Counted from the first letter of the stretch, positions 1-10,194 are shown. The stretch: 64,000 nucleotides of DNA from Dyella sp. S184 (GCF_009766065.1 NZ_LMUE01000012.1:62001-126000); one strand, 5' to 3'. The notes: a model not told the origin generated them from the sequence alone. Program-made: numbers and translations.

Positions 1-58
1 TGGGGGCGGATAATGATCAGGCTAACATGGGGCGCTTTAACGGCAGGAGAACCCGCAG

Positions 59-1069
59 ATGCCAACGAACGCAACGCCATATACCGCCGAGCGCGCCCGG
101 CTGGGCGACCAGGAGATCGTGGCGCTGACCGGTCCCGGCGCTAGCCGGCGCCTGCGCATCGCGCGTCATGGCGCGGCGCTGCTCAGTTTCGAGGTGGCGC
201 TGGATGGGAGCATGCGTGATCTGGCCGACGGCTACCGCGATGCTGCCGAGGTGGCCAGTCGACCCGGTTCGCGTTTCGCGATCATGGTGCCGTTCGCCGG
301 GCGGATTGCCGATGCACGCTACCACTTCGATGGCCAGCTGCAGGATCTGCAGCCCGGTATCGTCGGTGCCGCCCGCGCCAGCCGGCATGGCTTCGTGCGC
401 GACACGGAGTTCGACATCACGGCACTCGAGGCGGATGAACACGCGGCGTGGGTGACCTTGGGCACGAGTTCGATCCGTCCGCAGCCCGGTTATCTGCATG
501 CGATCGATCTGACGGTGACGTTCACGCTGGATGCTGGCGGGATCACCCTGGAGGTGCGCATGCGCAACGTCGGCGACAGCGCGGCACCGTGCTTCTTCGG
601 CTGGCATCCGTACTTCCGGCTGGCCGACAGCACGGTCGATGGCTGGCAGTTGCAGATTCCCGCGCAGACGCTGATCCGTACCGATGCCGATCTGATCGCG
701 CTGCCCGGCGCGGCGGCGTTCGTGGCACTGGACGATGTGCCTGCGCTGGATTTCCGCAAGCCGCGGCTGCTCGGCGACAGCATTCTCGATCATGAATACA
801 CGAACCTGATAGCCGACCCCGATGGCCGCATCCGGACCCATCTGCGCGATCCATCCAGCGGGCTTGGCATCGCGGTGTGGCAGGAACACGGCGTGATGCA
901 CGCATTCACCGCCGACACGATAAGCCGCGATGCGCGCCGCGCTATCGCGCTGGAGCCGATGGAGTGCATGGCCGATGCATTCAATCGCCCCGAATGCGCC
1001 GACGCGATCCGTTTGCTGCCCGGTGCCGAGCGCAGTTTCCGTTGTGGTGTGGAGGTCGAGTTGCCATGA
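59..1069 (+). CDS. Aldose 1-epimerase family protein (galactose mutarotase-like)
   Basis: 336 residues, usual for the GalM/aldose-1-epimerase superfamily, which interconverts anomers of hexoses in the cytoplasm. The family signature is clear: MVPFAGRIADARY near residue 79, a catalytic-type His in ASRHGFVRD, a second His in GWHPYFRL, and the late acidic IALEPMECMADAFNRP segment with the base Glu. The start is supported by AGGAGA eight bases upstream. The stop overlaps the start of the downstream dehydratase (ATGA), so the two are translationally coupled. Substrate cannot be told; it could also act on phosphorylated sugars like YeaD-type epimerases. Confidence 0.85.
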   Translation: MPTNATPYTAERARLGDQEIVALTGPGASRRLRIARHGAALLSFEVALDGSMRDLADGYRDAAEVASRPGSRFAIMVPFAGRIADARYHFDGQLQDLQPGIVGAARASRHGFVRDTEFDITALEADEHAAWVTLGTSSIRPQPGYLHAIDLTVTFTLDAGGITLEVRMRNVGDSAAPCFFGWHPYFRLADSTVDGWQLQIPAQTLIRTDADLIALPGAAAFVALDDVPALDFRKPRLLGDSILDHEYTNLIADPDGRIRTHLRDPSSGLGIAVWQEHGVMHAFTADTISRDARRAIALEPMECMADAFNRPECADAIRLLPGAERSFRCGVEVELP

Positions 1070-2028
1070 GTTCATCGCTGGGTGCGTTGCCAAGTTTTGA
1101 ACAGATACGTGATGCCGCTGCGCGCATCGCACCGCATGCACGGGTCACGCCGGTGTTGCGCAGCGAGGCGCTGGATGCGCTGAGTGGCGCCGAGCTGCAC
1201 TTCAAATGCGAGAACCTGCAGCGCGGCGGCGCGTTCAAGTTCCGCGGCGCCTGCAATGCGGTATGGGCGTTGAGTGATGAGCAGGCCGCGCACGGCGTGG
1301 TCACCCATTCCTCCGGCAACCACGGCAATGCGCTGGCGATGGCCGCGGCGACTCGCGGCATCGCTGCGCATGTGGTGGTGCCGGAAGGCGCGGTACGCGC
1401 GAAGATCGAAGCGATCGAGCGCGCCGGCGCAATCCTGCATCGCTGCGCGCCGACCCAGGCCGCCCGTGAGGCGATGACGGCCGAAGTGGAAAAGACCACC
1501 GGCGCGGTGCTGGTGCACCCGTATGCCGACACTCAGGTTATGGCAGGCCAGGGCACCCTGGTGCTGGAGTTGTTGCAACAAGTGCGGGGGCTGGGCGCGC
1601 TGATCACGCCGGTGGGCGGTGGTGGTCTGGCCAGCGGCGCGGCGATTGCCGCACATGCAATCCATCCCTCGCTGGCCTTGTTCGGTGCCGAGCCACTAGG
1701 TGCAGACGATGCCGCGCAATCGCTGGCGCATGGTTCACGCGTCACCACGATGGTGCCGGACACGCTGTGCGACGGACTGCGTGCGCTGGTCGGCGAACGC
1801 AATCTCGACGCCTTGCGTGCCCATCAGGTGAACGTGATCACCGTCAGCGATGCAGAAACCATCGCAGCGATGCAGCTGCTGTGGTCGGAGCTGAAGCAGG
1901 TGGTGGAAGTGTCCAGCGCCACCGTGCTGGCGGCGATCCTGCAGCAGCGCGAGCGCTTCGCCGGTCGCAGGGTGGGCGTGGTGCTGACCGGTGGCAACGT
2001 CGATCTGCAGGCGTTGCCCTGGTACTAG
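1066..2028 (+). CDS. PLP-dependent threonine/serine dehydratase
   Basis: 320 residues, a fold-type II PLP enzyme. The PLP lysine lies in GGAFKFRGA, the substrate loop is SSGNHGNALA, and the phosphate-binding glycine loop is VGGGGLASG. It has no C-terminal ACT-like regulatory domain, so it resembles catabolic TdcB or serine-racemase-like enzymes rather than biosynthetic IlvA, which is separately encoded at 12454-14019. Such enzymes deaminate L-threonine to 2-oxobutyrate and L-serine to pyruvate; some racemise serine. I start at 1066, where ATG overlaps the stop of the epimerase. The open frame extends further upstream, but that would lie inside the epimerase gene. Confidence 0.85.
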   Translation: MSSSLGALPSFEQIRDAAARIAPHARVTPVLRSEALDALSGAELHFKCENLQRGGAFKFRGACNAVWALSDEQAAHGVVTHSSGNHGNALAMAAATRGIAAHVVVPEGAVRAKIEAIERAGAILHRCAPTQAAREAMTAEVEKTTGAVLVHPYADTQVMAGQGTLVLELLQQVRGLGALITPVGGGGLASGAAIAAHAIHPSLALFGAEPLGADDAAQSLAHGSRVTTMVPDTLCDGLRALVGERNLDALRAHQVNVITVSDAETIAAMQLLWSELKQVVEVSSATVLAAILQQRERFAGRRVGVVLTGGNVDLQALPWY

Positions 2029-2052
2029 AGCCTGCCCTGCGAAAGCAGGGCG

Positions 2053-3162
2053 TCAGGCTACTTCAGCGGATGTGGCGTTGCTGGCTTGATGTGCTTCGGC
2101 GGCGGTTGCGCCTGGCGACTTGTGTTCGAAAATATGCAGGTCCAGCTTGCTCACCGGAATCGGCCGGTAGCCTTCGCCGAACGCCACCTCGCCGGGCGTC
2201 CAGCCCTCGATGCAGCGCACCGCCCCCCAGAAGCGCTTCAGCGCGGCCCAGTGCAGGCCGACCAGGCCGTGGTCGTTGTCGGCATCGACGACCGGGTCAC
2301 CCACGCCGGTCGGCCGCAGCGGCTCGCCGTACAACGAGGTGCGGAACAGCACGTCCCAGATCGAGAACACCTGGCCGTAGTTGCAGATGTGCAGGGTCGG
2401 CCGCTCGGGATCGACCAGCATGTGGTGCAGGCGGTGGAATTTCGGATCGACGAATACCCGCTCGAACACTTTGCCGAAACCGATGCGCGTGTTCGTATGC
2501 GAGAAGTTCTGCACCAGTTCGCCGAGCAGCATCAGCCACGCGAACTCGTCCGGGTCCACGCCGATTACCAGGCCTACTACGGCCAGGATCATCGACTGGA
2601 TGAAACCATCGACCAGGCTGCCGCGATCGTTGGTCCAGCAGCTCATCTGCCGCGTACTGTGATGCATGCTGTGCAGCGCCCACCACCACGGGATCGCGTG
2701 CTGGGTGCGGTGCATCCAGTAGTACACGAAGTCGTAGATGACGTAATAGACCCCAAACAGCACGAATGGGTGCTGATTGAACCACGGTATCCAGTGCGTC
2801 AGCGCCAGCGGCGAGCCGGTGCTCGAGGTAGCGGTGTCGGCGCCGCCGAACAAATGGCTGAACGGGGTCAGCACCAGATAGGTGAACAGCGGGAAGATGC
2901 CCAGGAGCATCAGCAGCGTGTAGTTGCGATCGACCAGGGTCAGCTTGCGATCGGTCCAGTGCTCGGCGGGAAACCAGGTCTCCAGCGGGCGGAACAGAAA
3001 GCCGATGATGCCCACCTGCAGTGCCGCGATCATCAGCGACGCGGCGATGTCGTTGGGGTCGCCGGCCAGCCCGTTCAGATGCACCACATCCAGGAAGGGC
3101 ACGACCGCATGGGCACTCAGCCAGCTGACTCCATGAGTCCATAATTGAGGCAGATCAAGCAT
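2053..3162 (-). CDS. Sterol desaturase / fatty acid hydroxylase superfamily membrane protein
   Basis: 369 residues with several hydrophobic segments. The di-iron histidine boxes of the superfamily are present: WMHRTQHAIPW, HSMHHS, and FHRLHH after an SHTNTRIG stretch. These proteins are integral membrane oxygenases acting on lipids, sterols or carotenoids; the substrate here is unknown. The start at 3162 is chosen because GAAG lies about eight bases upstream; ATGs at 3168 and 3210 are alternatives. It lies 69 bases downstream of the frameshifted EamA gene on the same strand and may be co-transcribed with it. Confidence 0.8.
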   Translation of the reverse strand: MLDLPQLWTHGVSWLSAHAVVPFLDVVHLNGLAGDPNDIAASLMIAALQVGIIGFLFRPLETWFPAEHWTDRKLTLVDRNYTLLMLLGIFPLFTYLVLTPFSHLFGGADTATSSTGSPLALTHWIPWFNQHPFVLFGVYYVIYDFVYYWMHRTQHAIPWWWALHSMHHSTRQMSCWTNDRGSLVDGFIQSMILAVVGLVIGVDPDEFAWLMLLGELVQNFSHTNTRIGFGKVFERVFVDPKFHRLHHMLVDPERPTLHICNYGQVFSIWDVLFRTSLYGEPLRPTGVGDPVVDADNDHGLVGLHWAALKRFWGAVRCIEGWTPGEVAFGEGYRPIPVSKLDLHIFEHKSPGATAAEAHQASNATSAEVA

Positions 3163-3231
3163 CGGCATTTCTTCAGTTTCGGCAGCGTTACATGATATCG
3201 CTGCATGCAAGCCCGCAGGCTGAATGGCAGA

Positions 3232-4118
3232 TCACGTGCGTTGCCGTGCGCCGATCCCGCTGACCGCGACCAGTCCCAGCAGCACCAGCGCGATGCCGAA
3301 CAACTCCAGCACGGACGGCTGTTCGTGCAGGATCATCCACGCCAACAGCACACTGACAATCGGCACGCCGAGGCTGGATAGGCTGGCCACCGTGGTGGGC
3401 AGCCGCTGCAGCACGATTGACCACAACCACCAGGCCACGGCGGAAGCCAGCACCACGCTGTAGGCGAGGCCGCCGATGAAAGCCCAGTCCCAGTCGATCG
3501 AGCGCTGCGGTACCGCCAGCGCCACGATGCCCAACGCCACACCACCGGCCAGCATCTGCCACGCGGTGAGGTTGAGCACGGAGAGCGTATGCGTGCGGAA
3601 CAGGCGCTTGCTGAGCACTGTACCGCCCGCCCAGGCGGCACCACCGGCCAGCGCCAGCGTGGTGCTAAGCACGCTGCCCATGCGGTGCCACGGCTCGATG
3701 ATGCACAGCAGTCCCAGCGCGGCCAACGCCAGCCCTAGCCAGTGCCGACGGGTCGGCTTTTCGCCGAGCAGCAGCCGCGCCAGTAGCACGGCCCAGAACG
3801 GCATCGTGTAAGCCAGCAGTGCCACATGGCCGGCACCACCATCAAGCAACGCCCACTGTTCCAGCCCCTGGAACGCGGCGGTCTGGCACAAACCGATCAA
3901 GATCGTCGGCAGCAAAGGTGGTGGCCGCAGCGATTGCCGCGAGACCAGCAGGGCGGCAAACAGCACGCTCGTGCCAAGCAGGTAACGCAATGCGGCGAAA
4001 TCGAACGGCCCCGCGTGCGCCACACCTGCTTCATCACGATCCAGCTGTAAGCCCAGAGCAGGATGGTGACGAGCAGCGCAGGGACGGCACTGCGCTGTGA
4101 TGACGAAAGAGGGGACAT
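3232..4118 (-). pseudogene. EamA/DMT-family transporter, frameshifted near the N-terminus
   Basis: Most of a drug/metabolite exporter is encoded in one frame from 4023 down to 3232 (about 263 residues, nine to ten membrane helices, two EamA repeats). Its expected first helix, MSPLSSSQRSAVPALLVTIL followed by LWAYSWIVMKQV, is in another frame starting at ATG 4118. In family members this runs straight into the AGPFDFAALR motif, which here begins just after the frame break near 4023-4027. Inserting a single base would restore one reading frame. Either the gene is inactivated, or the base is a sequence error, or translation restarts at GTG 4023 to give a protein without its first helix. Substrate unknown; the family exports amino acids and metabolites. 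Confidence 0.75.
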
Positions 4119-4215
4119 GACGATACAGCCGGGAGGGAGCGACAAGTCTAGCGGTGTCGGCTAGGGTGTGCCGGCGTACCCGCGTGCCTTGTTTCCCACT
4201 CAGTCAGTGCCTGCC

Positions 4216-4806
4216 ATGACCATGCCATCCGATCTGCCACGCTGCCACTGGGCCATCAGCAGCGATGCTTTGATGTGCCACTACCACGACACCGAATGGG
4301 GAACGCCGCTGCACGACGATCGCGCCCTGTTCGAGTTCCTGTGCCTGGAGGGCGCGCAGGCCGGCCTGTCCTGGCGCACCGTGCTGGCCAAGCGCGAGAA
4401 CTACCGCAAGGCCTTCCACAATTTCGAGATCGCCCGCGTCGCCGCGATGAAGGATCGTGAACTGGAAAAGCTGCTGCTCGATCCCGGCATCATCCGCAAT
4501 CGGTTGAAGGTGACGGCGACGCGCGACAACGCGAAAGTCGCACTGGAAGTAATCGAGGAGTTCGGCAGTCTGGACGTCTACCTGTGGTCATTCGTCGACG
4601 GCAAGCCGCTGGTCAATCGCTGGCGCGACAAGAGCGAAGTGCCGGCCAGCACCGAGTTGTCCGACCGCATGAGCAAGGCGCTGAAGAAGCGCGGTTTCCG
4701 CTTCGTCGGCACGACGATCTGCTATTCATTGCTGCAGGCGACCGGGATGATCAATGATCATCTCGTCGGGTGTTTCCGGCACAAGGCATGTGGCGGGAAG
4801 AAGTGA
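4216..4806 (+). CDS. tag: DNA-3-methyladenine glycosylase I
   Basis: 196 residues, strongly like E. coli Tag, which excises 3-methyladenine from alkylated DNA to start base excision repair. The zinc-binding set expected for Tag is present: Cys10, His24 in YHDTEWG, and the late NDH and VGC pair. The substrate-pocket segment CLEGAQAGLSW carries the conserved Glu, and KALKKRGFRFVGTTICYS is nearly identical to the family. The ATG at 4216 gives the usual N-terminus; the open frame begins earlier at 4168 without support. A hairpin with arms GAGCAGT/ACTGCTC lies just after the stop (4805-4832) but lacks a following T run. Confidence 0.93.
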   Translation: MTMPSDLPRCHWAISSDALMCHYHDTEWGTPLHDDRALFEFLCLEGAQAGLSWRTVLAKRENYRKAFHNFEIARVAAMKDRELEKLLLDPGIIRNRLKVTATRDNAKVALEVIEEFGSLDVYLWSFVDGKPLVNRWRDKSEVPASTELSDRMSKALKKRGFRFVGTTICYSLLQATGMINDHLVGCFRHKACGGKK

Positions 4807-4917
4807 GCAGTTTTTCTCGTGAATGACTGCTCTCGACTCGAACGGGCATTTTTCCGCACCTCATTTCGCCACAAATCGGTACGACATTGAGAACAACTTT
4901 AGCCATGGGGGATGGTT

Positions 4918-5352
4918 ATGAAGGTCTGGATGTTCGCTCTTGCGATAGGTCTTTTTGCGACATTTTGTGTAAGGGCAGATGACAAGCCAAGGTATCCGAT
5001 CGATGTTTGGTATGACAAAGCCATGGACCAGACAAATGGCAGCACCTACGCGATGATCGATGTTGAAGGAAAGGCATACGAAAAATGGGATGCCGAACTG
5101 AATGTCGTTTATCAGCACCTTCTGCATAAGTTGAATGCACAAGATCAGGTCAAGCTACAGGAGGCCGAACGTAGTTGGATTGCATGGCGTGACAGCGAGT
5201 CAGCCTTTTCGAACCAGTTTTGGCCGAACGCGTCGGGAGGTCAAATGGGTACGCTGGACCGTTGGGCCGCCATCCACGAAAAGGTTGGCACCATTCGCGG
5301 CAGGGTCATCCAACTGATGGGATACGAGGAAGACCTTGCGCATCCGCCGTGA
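4918..5352 (+). CDS. LprI/DUF1311-family secreted protein
   Basis: 144 residues with an N-terminal signal peptide (MKVWMFALAIGLFATFCVRA, cleavage after the last Ala). The mature part has the family pattern of a helical pair ending in EAERSWIAWRDSES, as in LprI/YecT-like proteins, some of which inhibit lysozyme. I start at 4918 because a GGGGGA element sits about six bases ahead; ATG 4912 is in frame and possible. Its sequence is visibly richer in A and T than its neighbours, which may mark a later arrival. Role inferred only from family. Confidence 0.7.
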   Translation: MKVWMFALAIGLFATFCVRADDKPRYPIDVWYDKAMDQTNGSTYAMIDVEGKAYEKWDAELNVVYQHLLHKLNAQDQVKLQEAERSWIAWRDSESAFSNQFWPNASGGQMGTLDRWAAIHEKVGTIRGRVIQLMGYEEDLAHPP

Positions 5353-5437
5353 AGATCGCCGAATAAGTGACGGCAGGAAGGTTAGCGTGAGCTTTCAACC
5401 CAAGGCGGGCCTTCCGGATTGCGCAAGGCTTTCGATT

Positions 5438-6319
5438 TCAGCGCCGTCTCGACCCGCGCAGATTGTCGATCGAAAAGCTGGCAATCTCGCCGCCATCAGC
5501 ACCACGCCGCGGCTGGCCGACGGGTGGCCCCCATGCATGGGCGGTAACCACTTCCCACGTCGCCGAAATGCGACCATCCACACGCATCGCCTCGTAGGAG
5601 GCGAGCATGCGCTGGTAGCGTGACTTGCCGGTGAGGCCGCGTTCGCGTGTGCTGTCGGCATTCGTGGCGCCGAGGCCCTGCAGTTCTTCGAGCAGTTTGC
5701 GCGGTTCGCTATAGGTCAGGGTGTAGCGGAACACGTCCAATACGGGATCGCGCAGGCCCGCGCTGAGCATGGCGTCGCCGACATCGTGCATGTCGAGGAA
5801 GCGGCTGACGTGCGGCTGCTGGTCGGCTTCGGCCCACGATGCGCGCAGTTCTTTCAACGTGTCCGGACCGAAGGTGGAGAACGCCAGCAGGCCGCCAGGT
5901 TGCAGCACGCGCACGCATTCGTTGAACAGCGCGGGCAGGTCGTCGATCCACTGGAAGCACAGGTTGGAATGCAGCACGTCGACGCTGTGGTCGGGCAGCG
6001 GCAGTGCGGTAGCTTCGGCGCAGACGCGCTGGAACGGCTTGAGCCAGCTCGCATGCTGCTTCGCGGCGCGCAGCATCGGCAGGGCGAGGTCGACAGCGAT
6101 CACCTCGGCCTTGGTATAACGCTGCTTCAGCAGCGCGCTGCCGCGGCCTGTGCCGGCGCCCACGTCGATCACGCGTTGCGGTGCCTGCGTATAGAAGTCC
6201 AGACGTTCCAGCAGGGCGGCCTGTACTTCACGCTGCAGTACGTCATGCTGTTCGTAGCTTTTGGCGGCGCGGCCGAAGTGACGGCGCACCAGCTGGCGGT
6301 CGAGGTGGAAGTCGCTCAT
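5438..6319 (-). CDS. bioC: Malonyl-[ACP] O-methyltransferase BioC
   Basis: 293 residues. BioC methylates the free carboxyl of malonyl-ACP so that fatty acid synthesis can build pimeloyl-ACP methyl ester for biotin. Features: start FHLDRQLVRRHFGRAA typical of BioC, SAM motif I VIDVGAGTGRG around residue 50, LALPML after motif I, and LHSNLCFQWIDDLP, a hallmark BioC segment. It is the last gene of the cluster and its start overlaps the end of bioH by four bases, implying coupling. The open frame runs further upstream inside bioH, but ATG 6319 gives the family N-terminus. Confidence 0.93.
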   Translation of the reverse strand: MSDFHLDRQLVRRHFGRAAKSYEQHDVLQREVQAALLERLDFYTQAPQRVIDVGAGTGRGSALLKQRYTKAEVIAVDLALPMLRAAKQHASWLKPFQRVCAEATALPLPDHSVDVLHSNLCFQWIDDLPALFNECVRVLQPGGLLAFSTFGPDTLKELRASWAEADQQPHVSRFLDMHDVGDAMLSAGLRDPVLDVFRYTLTYSEPRKLLEELQGLGATNADSTRERGLTGKSRYQRMLASYEAMRVDGRISATWEVVTAHAWGPPVGQPRRGADGGEIASFSIDNLRGSRRR

Positions 6320-7101
6320 CGGGCCTGCCCTGGATGGATGTGTGCCAGCAAGGGCTGGAGTGCCTGTGCCACCGCATCGGCATGGCCGAAGAACGGTGCG
6401 TGGCCGGCGCGTTCGATTTCGTCGTAGCTGCCGCCGCATTGGCTGGCGGACCATTGCATCGCCTGCGGATGCACCAGCCGGTCACGGCGACCGGCGATCC
6501 ATGCACTCGGTACACGGAGGTCAGGCAAGCCGGCGCGGCGGTCGCCGGTGCTCAGGATGCGGATGCCTTCCTGCAACACGCGCAGATCGGGTTCGCCACG
6601 GGCGAACACCAGCGTGCGCAGCTGGCGCAGTTCGGCGCGTGGATCGGCACTGCCCATCGCCTCCAGCGCGAGGAAGCGTTCGATCGTGCCGTGGTAATCG
6701 GTTTCCAGATCGGTGGCCAACTGCTGCACCATCGCGGCATCGTTGCCATACGGCCAGCTGGCATCGCGCACGAAGCGCGGCGTGGCGCACAGCATCGCCA
6801 GGCCGCGCACCTGCTGAGGCAGATCCAGGGCGGCAGTCAACGCGATCAGTCCACCCAGCGACCAGCCCAGCCAGATTGCTGGTGGCGTGATCGCGGCAAT
6901 CGCCGCGGCGCAGGTACTCGGCTCCAGCGGCAGCCCGCAATCGCGTGAGTAGCCATGGCCGGGCAGGTCGACCACGTACATCGTGCAGTGTGCTTCCAGC
7001 GCCTCGACCAGCGGCGCCAGCACGCCACCGTGCATCGCCCAGCCATGCAGAAGCACCATCGGCACCGGGCCGTGGCCATGCGTCTCCATGTACAGGCTCA
7101 T
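6316..7101 (-). CDS. bioH: Pimeloyl-[ACP] methyl ester carboxylesterase BioH
   Basis: 261 residues, alpha/beta hydrolase that removes the methyl ester from pimeloyl-ACP and so closes the BioC-BioH route. The nucleophile Ser81 lies in GWSLGG, an oxyanion-type [10 protein letters not shown] near residue 17, the acid Asp in AGRRDRLV and the catalytic His in AGHAPFFGH. Start 7101 overlaps the trhO stop (ATGA) and its own stop overlaps bioC. Position between trhO and bioC fits the biotin assignment better than a generic esterase. Confidence 0.92.
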   Translation of the reverse strand: MSLYMETHGHGPVPMVLLHGWAMHGGVLAPLVEALEAHCTMYVVDLPGHGYSRDCGLPLEPSTCAAAIAAITPPAIWLGWSLGGLIALTAALDLPQQVRGLAMLCATPRFVRDASWPYGNDAAMVQQLATDLETDYHGTIERFLALEAMGSADPRAELRQLRTLVFARGEPDLRVLQEGIRILSTGDRRAGLPDLRVPSAWIAGRRDRLVHPQAMQWSASQCGGSYDEIERAGHAPFFGHADAVAQALQPLLAHIHPGQAR

Positions 7102-7874
7102 GCGTCGGGGTCCTTGTCCTTGGCGCGTGGTGCGGGCATCGGGATGCCGGCTGGCGTCAGTGCGCTGTCGACTGCAACGCGTCCATCGAACACGAAGCAG
7201 TCGCCGCGCCAGTGTGTGCCGTCGGTCTGTTCCAGGTATTTCAGGATGCCGCCTTCGAGCTGGTAGACGTGTGGCATGCCGAGGTCCTGCATGTGCAGCG
7301 CGGCCTTCTCGCAACGGATGCCGCCGGTGCAGTACGAGACGATGGTCTTGTCGTCGTAGCGTGCGCGATCGGCAGCGATCGCCGCGGGAAACTCGGTGAA
7401 GCTGGCGATGCGGTAATCCACTGCCTGCGGGAACTTGCCGACCTCGACCTCGTAGTCGTTGCGGGTATCCAGCAATACGACTTCACGACCGTCGTCATCA
7501 TGGCCCTGATCCAACCAGCGCTGCAGCGTGGGTGCGTCCACCGCGGGTGCGCGACCGCCTTCGGGACGGACCGTCGGCAGTCGCATGGTGATGATTTCCT
7601 GCTTCAGGCGCACCCGCAGGCGGCCGAACGGCACCTCGTCGGACAAGGACTCCTTCGGTTCGATATCGGTGAAGCGCGGATCTTCATGCAAGCTGGCGAT
7701 GAAGTCATCGATCGATGCGCGACTGCCGGCGAGGAACAGGTTGATGCCTTCGGGTGCCAGCAGGATCGTGCCTTTCAGCGCCAGCGCTTCGCAGCGCTCA
7801 CGCAGCCGCTCGCGCAGCGCGGGCAGGCCGTCCAGGCTGATGAATTTGTAGGCGGAGATGTTGACGATCGACAT
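7098..7874 (-). CDS. trhO: tRNA uridine(34) hydroxylase / rhodanese-like protein TrhO (YceA family)
   Basis: 258 residues: an N-terminal ferredoxin-like domain (to about residue 100) and a rhodanese domain with [13 protein letters not shown] and the active Cys182 in [11 protein letters not shown]. Characterised relatives make 5-hydroxyuridine at tRNA position 34 using oxygen. It lies inside the biotin cluster, 59 bases after bioF and overlapping bioH by four bases, so it is very likely expressed with biotin synthesis although no biotin role is known for the family. Shorter than E. coli YceA, with the C-terminus trimmed to [12 protein letters not shown]. Confidence 0.9.
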   Translation of the reverse strand: MSIVNISAYKFISLDGLPALRERLRERCEALALKGTILLAPEGINLFLAGSRASIDDFIASLHEDPRFTDIEPKESLSDEVPFGRLRVRLKQEIITMRLPTVRPEGGRAPAVDAPTLQRWLDQGHDDDGREVVLLDTRNDYEVEVGKFPQAVDYRIASFTEFPAAIAADRARYDDKTIVSYCTGGIRCEKAALHMQDLGMPHVYQLEGGILKYLEQTDGTHWRGDCFVFDGRVAVDSALTPAGIPMPAPRAKDKDPDA

Positions 7875-7933
7875 GCGGGGCTATCGGCAGAGCAAGCGGG
7901 CAATTATACGCGGCGGCGACTGGACGCCTGTCT

Positions 7934-9127
7934 TCAGGCTGATGAGGGCGGCAAACGCAAGGTTTCCAGTGCGGCCAGCAGACGGTCGACGTGTGCATCC
8001 TCGTGTGCCGCCGACAGCGTGATGCGCAGGCGTGCCTGACCAGCGGGCACGGTAGGCGGCCGGATCGCGCTGACCAGAAAACCCTGTCGTTCGAGTGCCT
8101 GCGCCGCGGCCAGTGCGGCATCGGCGCTGCCCAGCAGCAGCGGCTGGATCGCGCTGGTCGAGGTTGCCAGCGGCAGGCCGAGTTCGGTCGCACCGCGGCG
8201 AAAGCGCGCGATCAGCGTGGCGAGTTTCTGCCGTCGCCACCCCTCGGCCTGCGCCAGCTGCACCGCCTCGAGTGCGGCGGCGGCTAACGCCGGCGGCATC
8301 GCGGTGGTGTAGATGTACGGCCGCGCGAACTGGATCAGGCCCTCGATCAGGGCGGCTGGACCGGCGACGAAGGCGCCGGCGCAACCTAGCGCCTTGCCCA
8401 GCGTGGCCATCAGCAACGGGACTTCATATTGTCCGAGATTTGCAGCGCTGATGCTGCCGGCGCCGTGTTGGCCGAGTACGCCAAGACCGTGCGCGTCGTC
8501 GACCATCAAGGTGGCGCGTTCTTTCGCGCACAGGGCCGCCAGCTCACCCAGCGGCGCGATATCACCATCCATGCTGAACACGCCGTCGGTGGCCAGCAGC
8601 GCGGCGGCATCCGGTCTCGACGCTAGTTGGCGCGCGGCAGCGGCGACATCCGCATGTGGATAGCGTTTCAGTTCGGCGCCGCTGAGCTTCGCGCCATCGA
8701 GCAGGCAGGCATGGTTGAGCTTGTCCTGCGCGCAGATATCGCCGCTTGTGAGCAACGCCTGCAGCACGCCGAGGTTCGCCATGTAGCCGGTGGAGAACAG
8801 CAGTGCCCGCTCGCGGCCCGTCCACACGGCCAGCGCTTCCTCCAGTTCCGCGTGTTCGGTGCGGTGGCCGCAGATCAGATGCGCCGAGGTACTGCCGACA
8901 CCGGCTTCCCTGGCTGCGCGCGTGAGTGCGGCGACCAGCTGTGGATGCTGCGCCAGACCGAGGTAGTCGTTGCTGCAGAACGACAGCAGGCGCTGGTGTC
9001 CGGTTTCCAGCCAAGGCCCGTCGACGCGGTCGATCGTGCGCAGACGGCGCAACAGTTGCGCATGCTCACGTTCGGCCGTCTGTGCGGCCAGTCGTGCGAG
9101 CAGGTCAGGCCGCAGCGCTGCAGCCAC
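7934..9127 (-). CDS. bioF: 8-amino-7-oxononanoate synthase BioF
   Basis: 397 residues, fold-type I PLP enzyme condensing pimeloyl-ACP or -CoA with alanine to 8-amino-7-oxononanoate. Motifs: [13 protein letters not shown] near residue 50, [38 protein letters not shown] with the PLP-contacting Asp, and the Schiff-base Lys in TLGKALG. It begins with GTG inside the last 23 bases of bioB, so the two genes are coupled. Confidence 0.94.
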   Translation of the reverse strand: MAAALRPDLLARLAAQTAEREHAQLLRRLRTIDRVDGPWLETGHQRLLSFCSNDYLGLAQHPQLVAALTRAAREAGVGSTSAHLICGHRTEHAELEEALAVWTGRERALLFSTGYMANLGVLQALLTSGDICAQDKLNHACLLDGAKLSGAELKRYPHADVAAAARQLASRPDAAALLATDGVFSMDGDIAPLGELAALCAKERATLMVDDAHGLGVLGQHGAGSISAANLGQYEVPLLMATLGKALGCAGAFVAGPAALIEGLIQFARPYIYTTAMPPALAAAALEAVQLAQAEGWRRQKLATLIARFRRGATELGLPLATSTSAIQPLLLGSADAALAAAQALERQGFLVSAIRPPTVPAGQARLRITLSAAHEDAHVDRLLAALETLRLPPSSA

Positions 9128-10163
9128 AGCCCTGTCCGCAGCTGGCCTGATCCATGCCGGGATGATCCGTTTCGAGGATGTCCGCGTGCACGGTGCCGGC
9201 TTCCTCGATCACCTGCAGCGGATGCAGATCGAGCCGGCGGAACAGCGCGCGGTCGTGCTCCACGTCCGGGTTGCCAGTGGTCAGCAGTTTCTCGCCGTAG
9301 AAGATTGAATTGGCGCCGGCGAAGAAGCACAGTGCCTGCACCGCATCGTCCATCTGCTGGCGGCCGGCCGACAGGCGCACCATCGAGGCCGGCATCAGCA
9401 AGCGCGCGACCGCGATCGTGCGCACGAACTCAAACGGATCCAGCGCTGCTGTACCCGCCAGCGGCGTACCTTCCACCTGCACCAGTTGGTTGATCGGTAC
9501 CGACTGCGGATGCTCGGGCAGGTTGGCCAGCGTCTGCAGCAGGCCGGCGCGCTGGTCGCGCGATTCGCCCATGCCGACGATGCCGCCACAGCAGGTCTTC
9601 ATGCCCGCATGACGCACATGCTCCAGTGTGTCGAGCCGGTCCTGGTACTGGCGAGTGTGGATCACTTCGCCGTAGAACTCAGGCGCGGTGTCGAGATTGT
9701 GGTTGTAGTAATCGAGTCCGGCAGCTTTCAAGGTGTCGGCCTGCGTGCCGGTCAACATGCCCAGCGTGGCGCAGGTTTCCAGGCCGAGGCCTTTCACCGC
9801 GCGGACGATCTCGGCCACCTTCACCACGTCGCGATCCTTCGGGCCACGCCAGGCCGCGCCCATGCAGAAACGGCTGGCACCGGCATCCTTCGCCGCCTGC
9901 GCACGTTCCAATACGGCTTCGACGCTCATCAGCTTCTGCGCCTGCACGCCGGTGTCGTAGCGCGCCGCCTGCGGGCAATACGCGCAGTCTTCCGGGCAGC
10001 CGCCGGTCTTGATCGACAACAGGGTGGACACCTGCACCGCGTTCGGATCGTGATGTTCGCGATGCACCGAGTGCGCGCGATGCAGCAGCTCGTTGAACGG
10101 CAGCGCAAACAGGGCGCCCACTTCGGCGCGGGTCCAGTCGTGGCGGATGGCAAGGTCGACCAT
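9105..10163 (-). CDS. bioB: Biotin synthase BioB
   Basis: 352 residues, radical-SAM enzyme that inserts sulfur into dethiobiotin. The 4Fe-4S radical-SAM cluster is CPEDCAYC (Cys56, 60, 63), followed by the SAM-binding [13 protein letters not shown] and YYNHNLDT; the second-cluster cysteines lie in the MKTCCGGI region. The C-terminal CGQGCGCS tail is cysteine-rich. Start 10163 is chosen from GGAG ten bases upstream and from a promoter whose predicted start point would fall near 10188; ATG 10184 would be almost at the transcript end. First gene of the biotin cluster; bioA and bioD are not in this window. Confidence 0.94.
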   Translation of the reverse strand: MVDLAIRHDWTRAEVGALFALPFNELLHRAHSVHREHHDPNAVQVSTLLSIKTGGCPEDCAYCPQAARYDTGVQAQKLMSVEAVLERAQAAKDAGASRFCMGAAWRGPKDRDVVKVAEIVRAVKGLGLETCATLGMLTGTQADTLKAAGLDYYNHNLDTAPEFYGEVIHTRQYQDRLDTLEHVRHAGMKTCCGGIVGMGESRDQRAGLLQTLANLPEHPQSVPINQLVQVEGTPLAGTAALDPFEFVRTIAVARLLMPASMVRLSAGRQQMDDAVQALCFFAGANSIFYGEKLLTTGNPDVEHDRALFRRLDLHPLQVIEEAGTVHADILETDHPGMDQASCGQGCGCSAAA

Positions 10164-10194
10164 GGAACAGCAACTCCCGTACATGAGGCGGCAG

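Noticed and set aside
17..1141. Long open frame on the minus strand opposite the epimerase
   Set aside because: It is a shadow of the high-GC coding strand; the plus-strand frame has all catalytic motifs of aldose 1-epimerases and a ribosome site.
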